A DNA stretch of 43,443 bases from Candidatus Buchananbacteria bacterium (GCA_016930315.1 JAFGGX010000035.1:1-43443); one strand, 5' to 3'. Positions 27,626-34,822 are shown, numbered from the stretch's first letter. The notes: generated by a model from the letters alone, not told the origin. Numbers and translations: made by a program.

Positions 27626-27764
27626 GTGTTGCCACCTCTGCGGAGTAGCTTGTGCAGGATTGTTAATACTTGATGGATTCGCCCCTTTCTCCTTTCCATT
27701 TGTTGAATGTGCGATGCTTATTTATAAATTAGCATCGGCGCTTGGTTTTGTCAAAGTAGATAAA

Positions 27765-27836
27765 TAGAACACGTAACATAAAACATGGAACATTACAGGA
27801 ATGTTCCATGTTACGTGCTCTATGTTTTATGAGTTG
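27765..27836. repeat. Inverted repeat with CACGTAACAT / GGAACAT motifs
   Basis: ACGTAACATAAAACATGGAACATTACAGGAATGTTCCATGTTACGT; related element at 33397-33480. Confidence 0.8.
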
Positions 27837-27843
27837 AGCGTTG

Positions 27844-29577
27844 CTAAGCATAAAGCTTAGTAATCTCTTTTTGATAATTTTGTTCAATTGTTTTTCGGCG
27901 TAGTTTCAAAGTCGGAGTTAACTCATCTTTAGTTTGAGAAAATTCTTTTGGCAGTAGAACAAATTTTCTAATTTTTTCCCATTCAGCAAATTGGTCGTTG
28001 ATTTTATTAATTCGGTCGGTAAAAAAATCAATAATTTTTTGATCGTTAACTAGTTGATCCGGCTCTTTGGTTGGCATGGCAATTTTGTCGAGCTGACGGC
28101 TCACTTCTTGCCAGTCCGGTACAATTAGAGCGGTTAGATAAGATTTGTTGTTGCCAAAAATAATTGCTTGAGCAATCAACCGGTCGTCTTCTAAAATATT
28201 TTCCAGTTGTTCGGGCCAAGCAATTTTACCATTAGATAAAGAAATCATTTCTTTGCGGCGGCCAATGATGGTTAAAAAACCTTCTGGATCAATAAAGCCT
28301 AAATCGCCAGTGTGCAGCCAGCCGTCGTTGTCGATTGTTTCTTTAGTCAGAGCTTCATTTTTGTAATAACCAAGCATTACGTTTGGTCCGCGAACTAAAA
28401 TTTCTTTGTCGGGATTGAGTTTTAATGCAACGCCAACTAAATGTTGGCCGACAGTACCAAATTTAATATTGTCTGGTCGATTAACCGCTACTACCGGCGA
28501 GGTTTCAGTTAAGCCATAGCCTTCAATAATTTTTATGCCAATTCTGGCGAAAAAACGGGCCAATTTATGGTTTAAGCTCGCCCCACCAGAAATAGTGAAA
28601 CGAAAATGACCGCCTAAAATCTTTTTAATTTTTGAAAAAACTAACTTGTCAGCAATTGTATAAGCCAGCGTGCCGTGTGGTTGGTGCAAGGCCCAGATAA
28701 AAAGTTTGTATTTTAATTTACTCCCCTGTTTAATATTCTCCCAAATTTTGGTGTGCATTTTTTCAAACACCCGTGGTACGGAAACTAAAATAGTTGGCCG
28801 AACTTCTTTTAAATTTTCAGTTAAGGTTTTTATGCTTTCTGCATAAGCAATGCAGGCGCCGCGTAAAATTAATGGGGCGTAGTAACCGGCAGTTCTTTCT
28901 AAAACGTGTGATAGCGGCATAAAAGAAAGCAAAACATCTTTTTCGGTTACCGGCACGGCAGTGATGGCAGCTTCGGCATCAAAAAGTAAATTATAGTGAG
29001 TTAGCATCACTCCTTTTGGCATGGCGGTAGTGCCGGAAGTATAAATTATACTAGCCACGTCATCACGGTGGCAAAGAATTTCGATTGGTTGATTTTCATC
29101 AACCGGTAAATTCATCACCTCGTCGAGCGAAATTAATTTTTTATTGCCAACATAATTTTCCGGATGATCTAGATTAATATAAATAATGGTTTCTAATTCT
29201 GGCAGGTCATCAATTACTAAAATTAATTTATTAAATTGTTCTTGATTGGAAACTAAAATTATTTTTGAACCAGAGTCGAGTAGAATGTGTTTAATAATTT
29301 TTGGTGACAAGGTGGTGTGAACCGGAACAACAATTGCACCCAAAATTAAAGTTGCCAAATCGGTCCTTACCCACTCGGTTCGATTTTCCGATAAAATTGC
29401 CAGCCGATCTCCCTTTTGTAAACCTAAATTTTTTAAACTCAAGGTTAATTTTTCAACTCGTTTTTTTAAATCTTCAAAAGTAATAGTAATATAAGCACCC
29501 TGAAATTTAAATTTCAGAGCCGGACGTTTTGGGAAGTTTTTGGCGGTTTCAAAAAATTGTCTAGGGATTGTACGCAT
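27844..29577 (-). CDS. AMP-forming long-chain acyl-CoA synthetase family protein
   Basis: IIYTSGTTAMPKGVMLTHYNL, GYGLTETSPV, GWLHTGDLG, GRRKEMI motifs. Confidence 0.95.
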   Translation of the reverse strand: MRTIPRQFFETAKNFPKRPALKFKFQGAYITITFEDLKKRVEKLTLSLKNLGLQKGDRLAILSENRTEWVRTDLATLILGAIVVPVHTTLSPKIIKHILLDSGSKIILVSNQEQFNKLILVIDDLPELETIIYINLDHPENYVGNKKLISLDEVMNLPVDENQPIEILCHRDDVASIIYTSGTTAMPKGVMLTHYNLLFDAEAAITAVPVTEKDVLLSFMPLSHVLERTAGYYAPLILRGACIAYAESIKTLTENLKEVRPTILVSVPRVFEKMHTKIWENIKQGSKLKYKLFIWALHQPHGTLAYTIADKLVFSKIKKILGGHFRFTISGGASLNHKLARFFARIGIKIIEGYGLTETSPVVAVNRPDNIKFGTVGQHLVGVALKLNPDKEILVRGPNVMLGYYKNEALTKETIDNDGWLHTGDLGFIDPEGFLTIIGRRKEMISLSNGKIAWPEQLENILEDDRLIAQAIIFGNNKSYLTALIVPDWQEVSRQLDKIAMPTKEPDQLVNDQKIIDFFTDRINKINDQFAEWEKIRKFVLLPKEFSQTKDELTPTLKLRRKTIEQNYQKEITKLYA

Positions 29578-29836
29578 GACTATATTGTAGCGGAAATTTT
29601 TGAATTAATAAAGGAAAATTCGCTGCTTTTAGCCTACCTACCGTCTTGTGGCGGCAGGCAAGATAAAGGCAACGAATTAGTGTAGCATTATTTAATTAAA
29701 ATTGATAGTAATTTAAGCTTAGCACGCTCAGTTTGCTTGTCCAGAGCGTAAGATGAGGATAAATTGTTTACAAATATTGTTTTTTTCGATATTGTTTAAT
29801 GCGTAAGAGCTATTTTTATGATTTGCGAGCCTCCGT

Positions 29837-29860
29837 AGCCTGCCTGCCGGCAGGCAGGCT
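29837..29860. repeat. 24-bp perfect palindrome AGCCTGCCTGCCGGCAGGCAGGCT
   Basis: Read directly; partial relative at 29632-29661. Confidence 0.95.
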
Positions 29861-29889
29861 CAATTGGATACCCGCCCGACTCGCCTGAC

Positions 29890-29964
29890 GTCCCCGTAGT
29901 TCAACGGATAGAACAAGGGACTCCTAAGCCTTAGATGGAGGTTCAATTCCTCCCGGGGACACCA
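29890..29964 (+). tRNA. tRNA-Arg (anticodon CCT), CCA encoded
   Basis: GTCCCCG/CGGGGAC acceptor, GTTC/GAAC D stem, CTCCTAA anticodon loop, GGAGG-TTCAATT-CCTCC T arm. Confidence 0.88.
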
Positions 29965-30157
29965 GACGAGTCAGGCGGGCGGGGGGCATCTCCGTCCTAA
30001 GCCATTGATCCTGATTCAAGTCCGGGTGGGGGTATTGATTATGGTAGTAAATGAATAAGTTTGATGAAAAGAATTGTAGGCTTGTCCCGCACATCAAGCT
30101 TGTGAGATGTTGCGGGATTCGACTCTTACCACGGGCACCATTTAAGGATTATTTTTT

Positions 30158-30233
30158 GGGCTGTTAGCTCAGTTGGTAGAGCGCTACATTCGCATTGTAG
30201 AGGTCGGGGGTTCGACTCCCCCACAGTCCACCA
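30158..30233 (+). tRNA. tRNA-Ala (anticodon CGC), CCA encoded
   Basis: GGGCTGT/ACAGTCC with G3-U70, CTACA-TTCGCAT-TGTAG, GGGGG-TTCGACT-CCCCC. Confidence 0.95.
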
Positions 30234-30474
30234 TTCGACCCATCTTAGCTTAAGTTAAGCCTCGCTCATAGTGTACCATCAATAGATTTGATATTTATAT
30301 TTTACGACTCTATATTTTGGCTAAGTTTAGCTATTATATCTCTATGTAATTTTTAGCTCAAAATATAGAAAAAATACTATTGCAAATGGTTAGATTTGAC
30401 ATTTTCTTAAAAATTGTTATACTGTATTAAGTTTATTTTTGATGTTAAGTTGTTAGTAGTAAATTGTTATTCAC

Positions 30475-30551
30475 GGGCCGTTAGCTCAGTTGGCTAGAGC
30501 GCCTCCATGGCATGGAGGAGGTCGCAGGTTCAACTCCTGTACGGTCCACCA
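30475..30551 (+). tRNA. tRNA-Ala (anticodon GGC), CCA encoded
   Basis: GGGCCGT/ACGGTCC with G3-U70, CCTCC-ATGGCAT-GGAGG, GCAGG-TTCAACT-CCTGT. Confidence 0.95.
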
Positions 30552-30779
30552 TTCGACTCGTCTTAGCTAAAACTAAGCCTCGCTCATGGTGTTCCACCAA
30601 GCTTAAAAAGACGAGGCGAATGCCTTGAGCAAGTCATATTCGAGCTTATCTTGCCGAAGGGCGTAAAAAAATAAACAAAAACTTTGACTATTAACAACCT
30701 ACTATTTTGCTTTAGATGATTTAAAAAACAGTGGAAAATACTGCCATTAAGTAATTCCCACTGTTTTTAGTTATTTAAA

Positions 30780-30795
30780 TGTTCCACGTGGAACA
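30780..30795. promoter_or_regulatory. parS: parS-like palindrome 1, TGTTCCACGTGGAACA
   Basis: Perfect 16-bp palindrome; 2 symmetric differences from TGTTTCACGTGAAACA. Confidence 0.8.
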
Positions 30796-30858
30796 TTTTT
30801 TAATTGACAAAACTAAAATTTTATAATAAACTAGCAAATTAGTTCTTTTAATTTATAT

Positions 30859-30906
30859 AGCCATAGCCAAAAGCCACTCAAATGTGGGTAGTTTTTGGCT
30901 ATGGCT
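30859..30906 (+). promoter_or_regulatory. Leader hairpin of the 31005 gene
   Basis: AGCCATAGCCAAAAGCCACTCAAATGTGGGTAGTTTTTGGCTATGGCT. Confidence 0.7.
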
Positions 30907-31004
30907 AGGCTATTTAAGTTAGCCCTCTGGCAAAATCTAATTTTTTGTCGATTCGGAGCGAGGCTATAGGCCTGGGCAATGAGGAGACAAAAGGAGCAAG
31001 CGTC

Positions 31005-31685
31005 ATGAGTAAGAAAAATGAAGTGCCATTGAATTGGGTAGGTCTTGGTAAGATTGCGGCCGTTTTTGTTAGGCTGTTTACGATTATCAAGGAGACGTGG
31101 TCTGAAATGGGTATCGGCCTGGAAATCATCGGTTGGGTTACCGCTGAAGGCAAGGATAAGTTCGTCGAGGAATTTCTCAAACCTCTTGGCCAACAGTTCC
31201 TCGCCGCTCAGCGCATCATCGTGGTAAACAAAAATACCATCCTTGTCAATCTTGATGCTCCGCCGATCCTGCCGTTTGACGGCGCAACAGTGGAAACCAA
31301 CAAGGGAGGCGGCTGGGTTACGGTACAGAAGCGCGCTGATGGCCTATACGTTGACGATCGTAAAGTCATTTTGTACCGATCCGAACGTCAAAATGGTGGT
31401 AAGGCTATCAGAGGTTACGAACTTCGCGACGAAGTGATGAACCTGCCAGTGTTGCATCCCAACGTCATGAATGGACTCTACGAACACAGCCACCTCATTC
31501 CCGAGGATTGGAAACAAAACGAAGTCAGATTCATCTACTTCTGGGCTGTTACATTCCGCGGCTTGCGCGGCGACTTGTACGTTCACTACCTATTCTGGTG
31601 CGGCGGCAGTTGGACATGGGATTGCTACTCTATTGGCCTCAGTTTCAAAGGCGACTACTCGGCTGCTGTTCTCGAAAGTAACTAA
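31005..31685 (+). CDS. Orphan protein, paralog of the 19333-20088 product
   Basis: ATG 31005 with AAAGGAGCAAGCGTC leader; MSKKNEVPLNWVGLGKIAAVFVRLFTIIKETWSEMG...VNLDAPPILPF...HLIPEDWK. Confidence 0.78.
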   Translation: MSKKNEVPLNWVGLGKIAAVFVRLFTIIKETWSEMGIGLEIIGWVTAEGKDKFVEEFLKPLGQQFLAAQRIIVVNKNTILVNLDAPPILPFDGATVETNKGGGWVTVQKRADGLYVDDRKVILYRSERQNGGKAIRGYELRDEVMNLPVLHPNVMNGLYEHSHLIPEDWKQNEVRFIYFWAVTFRGLRGDLYVHYLFWCGGSWTWDCYSIGLSFKGDYSAAVLESN

Positions 31686-31714
31686 GTACTGAGTCCTTTT
31701 GACTTGCAACTCAT

Positions 31715-31755
31715 CGACCCACACTGGTTTACGCTGGTGTGGGTCTTTTCTATTT
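31715..31755 (+). terminator. Intrinsic terminator of the 31005 unit
   Basis: GACCCACACTGGTTTACGCTGGTGTGGGTCTTTTC. Confidence 0.9.
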
Positions 31756-31765
31756 AAAAATAAAA

Positions 31766-31781
31766 TGTTCCACGTGGAACA
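31766..31781. promoter_or_regulatory. parS: parS-like palindrome 2
   Basis: AAAATGTTCCACGTGGAACATTTT. Confidence 0.8.
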
Positions 31782-31798
31782 TTTTTAATAAAAGAGAT

Positions 31799-31822
31799 GC
31801 CGCGTTATTGCTAACGCGGCGA
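31799..31822 (-). terminator. Terminator of the 31844 unit
   Basis: GCCGCGTTA-TTGC-TAACGCGGC; T-rich on minus strand. Confidence 0.85.
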
Positions 31823-31843
31823 TTTTAGTTGCTTTGGAAGCTA

Positions 31844-32089
31844 TTATTCGGACAGCACTCCAGACTCCTCTTGAAATTCATCTGGGAATCTTCTGATTAA
31901 ATTTTCATCTATCTCGATTCCTTTATGTTCCTCGGCGATGTGTTGTCTGAGACAGTGAAAGTTTACATTAGCTTCGCAACCTGGCAATGGACATTTAATG
32001 CAACAAGGACTGCAGTGGGAAATTGATTCAGGATGTGTATGGCAGTCGCAGTCACATATCATTGGGTCTGTATGGCAACCATCAAACAT
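31844..32089 (-). CDS. Cys/His-rich orphan protein with C2H2-like finger (81 aa)
   Basis: MFDGCHTDPMICDCDCHTHPESISHCSPCCIKCPLPGCEANVNFHCLRQHIAEEH; SD GAAGGTG; promoter TTGACA-17-TATAAT at 32158..32130 (minus). Confidence 0.72.
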   Translation of the reverse strand: MFDGCHTDPMICDCDCHTHPESISHCSPCCIKCPLPGCEANVNFHCLRQHIAEEHKGIEIDENLIRRFPDEFQEESGVLSE

Positions 32090-32167
32090 GATATCACCTT
32101 CTTTCATTCCAGAGATAGTTGCTATGGTAATTATAAAATAATTGATTTAACTTGTCAAGTGTCAAAA

Positions 32168-32183
32168 TGTTCCACGTGGAACA
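32168..32183. promoter_or_regulatory. parS: parS-like palindrome 3 inside a 32-bp perfect palindrome
   Basis: TGTCAAAATGTTCCACGTGGAACATTTTGACA (32160-32191). Confidence 0.82.
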
Positions 32184-32342
32184 TTTTGACATTATTTGTA
32201 TTATTTTTATATTATTAAATTGATTTGACGATTGAAATGAAGGTTTTATGATTCCTGACACTTATTGACTGGGAATCGTCTGACAGGATAATGCCTCTTG
32301 ATATCGTCTTGTCGCCACACTTCGTAGCAGAGAGGGTAAATT

Positions 32343-32534
32343 ATGTTTCGTTTTTCTAGAGACTCTCATCGAAGTGGATTGATCGACCCGCCCATTCTGC
32401 CGGATGACTATTAGAAAGATCCTCCTCGACCATCTCAACACCCGGAGGATAGGTTTGTCCTCGGTGGTCTTCCTCGGGTGCCTTGGCCTAAGCCTCTCGA
32501 TGGCTTTATGACCATGGCAGTTGCTGTGGTTTGA
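32343..32534 (+). pseudogene. Small ORF interrupted by in-frame TAG at 32412-32414
   Basis: MFRFSRDSHRSGLIDPPILPDDY-[TAG]-KDPPRPSQHPEDRFVLGGLPRVPWPKPLDGFMTMAVAVV*; SD GAGAGGG; downstream hairpin at 32628-32647. Confidence 0.4.
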
Positions 32535-32627
32535 TCCGAGTTGATCAATTCTAATTGCTCGTTTGCAAAAGCGAGAAACCTCTACCATTTTTCAGTCTCA
32601 GAAAAAAAATAATGGGAGGAAACAGCC

Positions 32628-32658
32628 GCTTGACCTGTCATGAGCGGCCTTTATTTTT
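32628..32658 (+). terminator. Intrinsic terminator of the 32343 unit
   Basis: AGCCGCTTGACCTGTCATGAGCGGCCTTTATTTTT. Confidence 0.75.
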
Positions 32659-32670
32659 ATATTTGCAAAA

Positions 32671-32686
32671 TGTTCCACGTGGAACA
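32671..32686. promoter_or_regulatory. parS: parS-like palindrome 4
   Basis: AAAATGTTCCACGTGGAACATTTT followed by TTGACA. Confidence 0.8.
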
Positions 32687-32816
32687 TTTTATTTTGACAA
32701 ACATTTTATTTAGGTGTAAGTTTATATTAGCAAGCGTAGACCTTTCTGGAGTTTTGTTGAACAGGCTGGATTTCAGCTTGGTCTGCGTAGCTAAATTCTT
32801 TCAGAGGAGTATCCTC

Positions 32817-32942
32817 ATGACGCGTCCACGGCCAACCGAATCCCCACACAGAAAGATCGACAACCTCCAGGCGATGAAAGACACCACCGCCAAAGAAGCC
32901 GGCCACGGTGCCACCGGCGCGGACCCCTGCCACAAGACGTAG
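32817..32942 (+). CDS. Orphan peptide (41 aa)
   Basis: MTRPRPTESPHRKIDNLQAMKDTTAKEAGHGATGADPCHKT; SD AGAGGAG; promoter TTGACA-17-TAAGTT at 32694-32722. Confidence 0.6.
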   Translation: MTRPRPTESPHRKIDNLQAMKDTTAKEAGHGATGADPCHKT

Positions 32943-33035
32943 CGGTAACCCACCGCACAGGCAGAGCGCTAATCGCCCTTTTCTTTCAGGCCACTTAGTG
33001 TGGTAAACCCGACCAGATCAATGCTGGGAGGATGA

Positions 33036-33064
33036 AAGCCGTATACCTGTTCGTACGGCTTTTC
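33036..33064 (+). terminator. Intrinsic terminator of the 32817 unit
   Basis: AAAGCCGTATACCTGTTCGTACGGCTTTT. Confidence 0.85.
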
Positions 33065-33155
33065 ACTTACTTGACACATACTCCCCCCCTAGTATAATTA
33101 AAATTTAAAAATTAAATCTCAAAAATCAAAAATATGGAATTTTAATTTAATATTT

Positions 33156-33392
33156 ATGGCTAAAATTACACAAAAACCAGCTATTTCTCATCTGCATCGC
33201 TTAATTGGCCAGCTGCAATCAATTGAACATTTGATTGAACAAGAAAATAAAATCTGTAAAGTTTTACAACAAATCGAAGCAGTGCGTGGCAGCTTGAAAT
33301 CGTTAGAAAAAAGGTTAATAGAAAGCAAGACAAAAAAAATTAAAGACAGTGAAGTTAAAGACTGCTTTGATTATCTTTGTAAAATTGATTAG
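33156..33392 (+). CDS. CsoR/FrmR-family (DUF156) metal-sensing regulator-like protein
   Basis: HLHRLIGQLQSIEHLIEQENKICKVLQQIEAVRGSLKSLEKRLIES. Confidence 0.8.
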   Translation: MAKITQKPAISHLHRLIGQLQSIEHLIEQENKICKVLQQIEAVRGSLKSLEKRLIESKTKKIKDSEVKDCFDYLCKID

Positions 33393-33396
33393 AATA

Positions 33397-33482
33397 TACA
33401 CGTAACATGAAACACATAACATAGAACACATAACATGCAATATTTTCATGATGTTCCATGTTATGTGTTACGCGTTTCATAA
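33397..33482. repeat. Inverted repeat with CACGTAACATGAAACA motifs
   Basis: ACACGTAACATGAAACACATAACAT...ATGTTCCATGTTATGTGTTACGCGTTTCAT; relative of 27765-27836. Confidence 0.75.
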
Positions 33483-33507
33483 GCTTAATTATTAGTTACA
33501 AAAAAAT

Positions 33508-33834
33508 ATGTCCGAACTAAAATTCGATGATCAAAATTTTAACCAAGAAGTTTTAAGCGGCGGCGTTGCTTTGGTAGACTTTTATGCTGATTGGTGCGGG
33601 CCGTGTCGAATGCAAGGTCCAATTGTTGAAAAGTTGGCTGAAGAGTATAAAGATAAAGATGTCAAAATCGGTAAGCTTGATGTTGATAATTCACCAATGA
33701 CCGCTCAAAAATATCAGGTGATGAGTATTCCAACCATTATTATTTTTAAAGATGGAAATCCGGCAGAAACTTTGGTTGGCGTTCAAGATAAAAATGTTTT
33801 AGCTCAAAAACTTGATTCTTTAATGACTGCTTAA
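33508..33834 (+). CDS. trxA: Thioredoxin
   Basis: VDFYADWCGPCRMQGPIVEKLA. Confidence 0.97.
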   Translation: MSELKFDDQNFNQEVLSGGVALVDFYADWCGPCRMQGPIVEKLAEEYKDKDVKIGKLDVDNSPMTAQKYQVMSIPTIIIFKDGNPAETLVGVQDKNVLAQKLDSLMTA

Positions 33835-33836
33835 TT

Positions 33837-34799
33837 ATGACAGAAAAAATTTATAATTTAATAATTATTGGTTCCGGGCCGGCCGGTTACACGGCAGCAA
33901 TTTATGCGGCTCGCGCTGATCTCGCCCCGTTGATGATCGAAGGAGTTAATCGCGGGGGAGTGGCCGGTGGTCAATTGATGTGGACTACTGAAGTGGAAAA
34001 TTTTCCAGGTTTTCCGGAAGGAATTCAAGGACCGGAGTTGATGGAATTGATGAAAAAACAATCAGTGAGGTTTGGAACAGAAATTATTAGTGAAGATGTG
34101 GTGAAAGTTGATTTTTCTAGTCAGCCATTAAAAATGGAAACGGGGGATGGAAAAACTTATTTAGCTCACTCGGTAATTATTGCCACCGGCTCTTCGGCTA
34201 AGTGGTTAGGCCTGGAATCGGAAAATAAGCTGAAAGGTTTTGGCGTTTCGGCTTGTGCAACTTGTGATGGCGCTTTTTTTCGCGATAAAAAAGTGGTGAT
34301 TGTTGGCGGTGGCGATGCGGCGATGGAAGAAGCCAATTTTTTAACTAAGTTTGCTAAAGAAGTAACGGTGTTGGTACGTAAGGGGGAAGTGGAAGTTAAG
34401 GCTTCATCGATTATGTATCAACGGGCTAAGAAAAATCCAAAGATTAAATTTTTATATAATATCGAAGTGGTTGATATCGCTGATCCGGCTCAAAAAAAAG
34501 TTACTAGCGTGACATTAAAAAATAACATTGATAATACTACTAGCGAGTTTCCGACCGAAGGGGTTTTTGTGGCCATCGGCCATCGGCCAAATACCGAGGT
34601 TTTTGCCGGGCAATTGAATTTAGATCGAGTTGGTTATATTGAAATTAAAGATGGTCATAAAACTAATGTTGAAGGGGTTTTTGCCGCCGGTGATGTTCAC
34701 GATTATTTTTATCGGCAAGCTATTACCGCGGCTGGGGCTGGTTGCCAAGCGGCTTTGGAGGCTCAACGTTTCTTAGCGGAAAAAGAACATCAAGGTTAG
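33837..34799 (+). CDS. trxB: Thioredoxin-disulfide reductase
   Basis: GSGPAGYTAAIYAARA, CATCDGAFF, FAAGDVHD. Confidence 0.97.
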   Translation: MTEKIYNLIIIGSGPAGYTAAIYAARADLAPLMIEGVNRGGVAGGQLMWTTEVENFPGFPEGIQGPELMELMKKQSVRFGTEIISEDVVKVDFSSQPLKMETGDGKTYLAHSVIIATGSSAKWLGLESENKLKGFGVSACATCDGAFFRDKKVVIVGGGDAAMEEANFLTKFAKEVTVLVRKGEVEVKASSIMYQRAKKNPKIKFLYNIEVVDIADPAQKKVTSVTLKNNIDNTTSEFPTEGVFVAIGHRPNTEVFAGQLNLDRVGYIEIKDGHKTNVEGVFAAGDVHDYFYRQAITAAGAGCQAALEAQRFLAEKEHQG

Positions 34800-34822
34800 C
34801 TTAAATTTAAGATAAAAAGGAA

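Noticed and set aside
27389-27673. 94-aa plus-strand ORF
   Set aside because: Begins in a terminator hairpin and is antisense to a minus unit with promoter, SD and terminator in the right order; translation unconvincing.
23759-32414. Genome-wide stop-codon reassignment (UGA or UAG) suggested by two interrupted ORFs
   Set aside because: UGA terminates rnpA and the 8862 gene, UAG terminates trxB and the 32817 gene; core genes have no internal stops.
32262-32588. 108-aa uninterrupted minus ORF opposite the TAG-interrupted ORF
   Set aside because: No SD or promoter seen; terminator and promoter polarity favour the plus strand. Kept only as an alternative.
30780-32686. CRISPR-like interpretation of the regularly recurring palindromes
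   Set aside because: Spacings (986, 402, 503 bp) contain genes; repeats are short palindromes; no cas genes.
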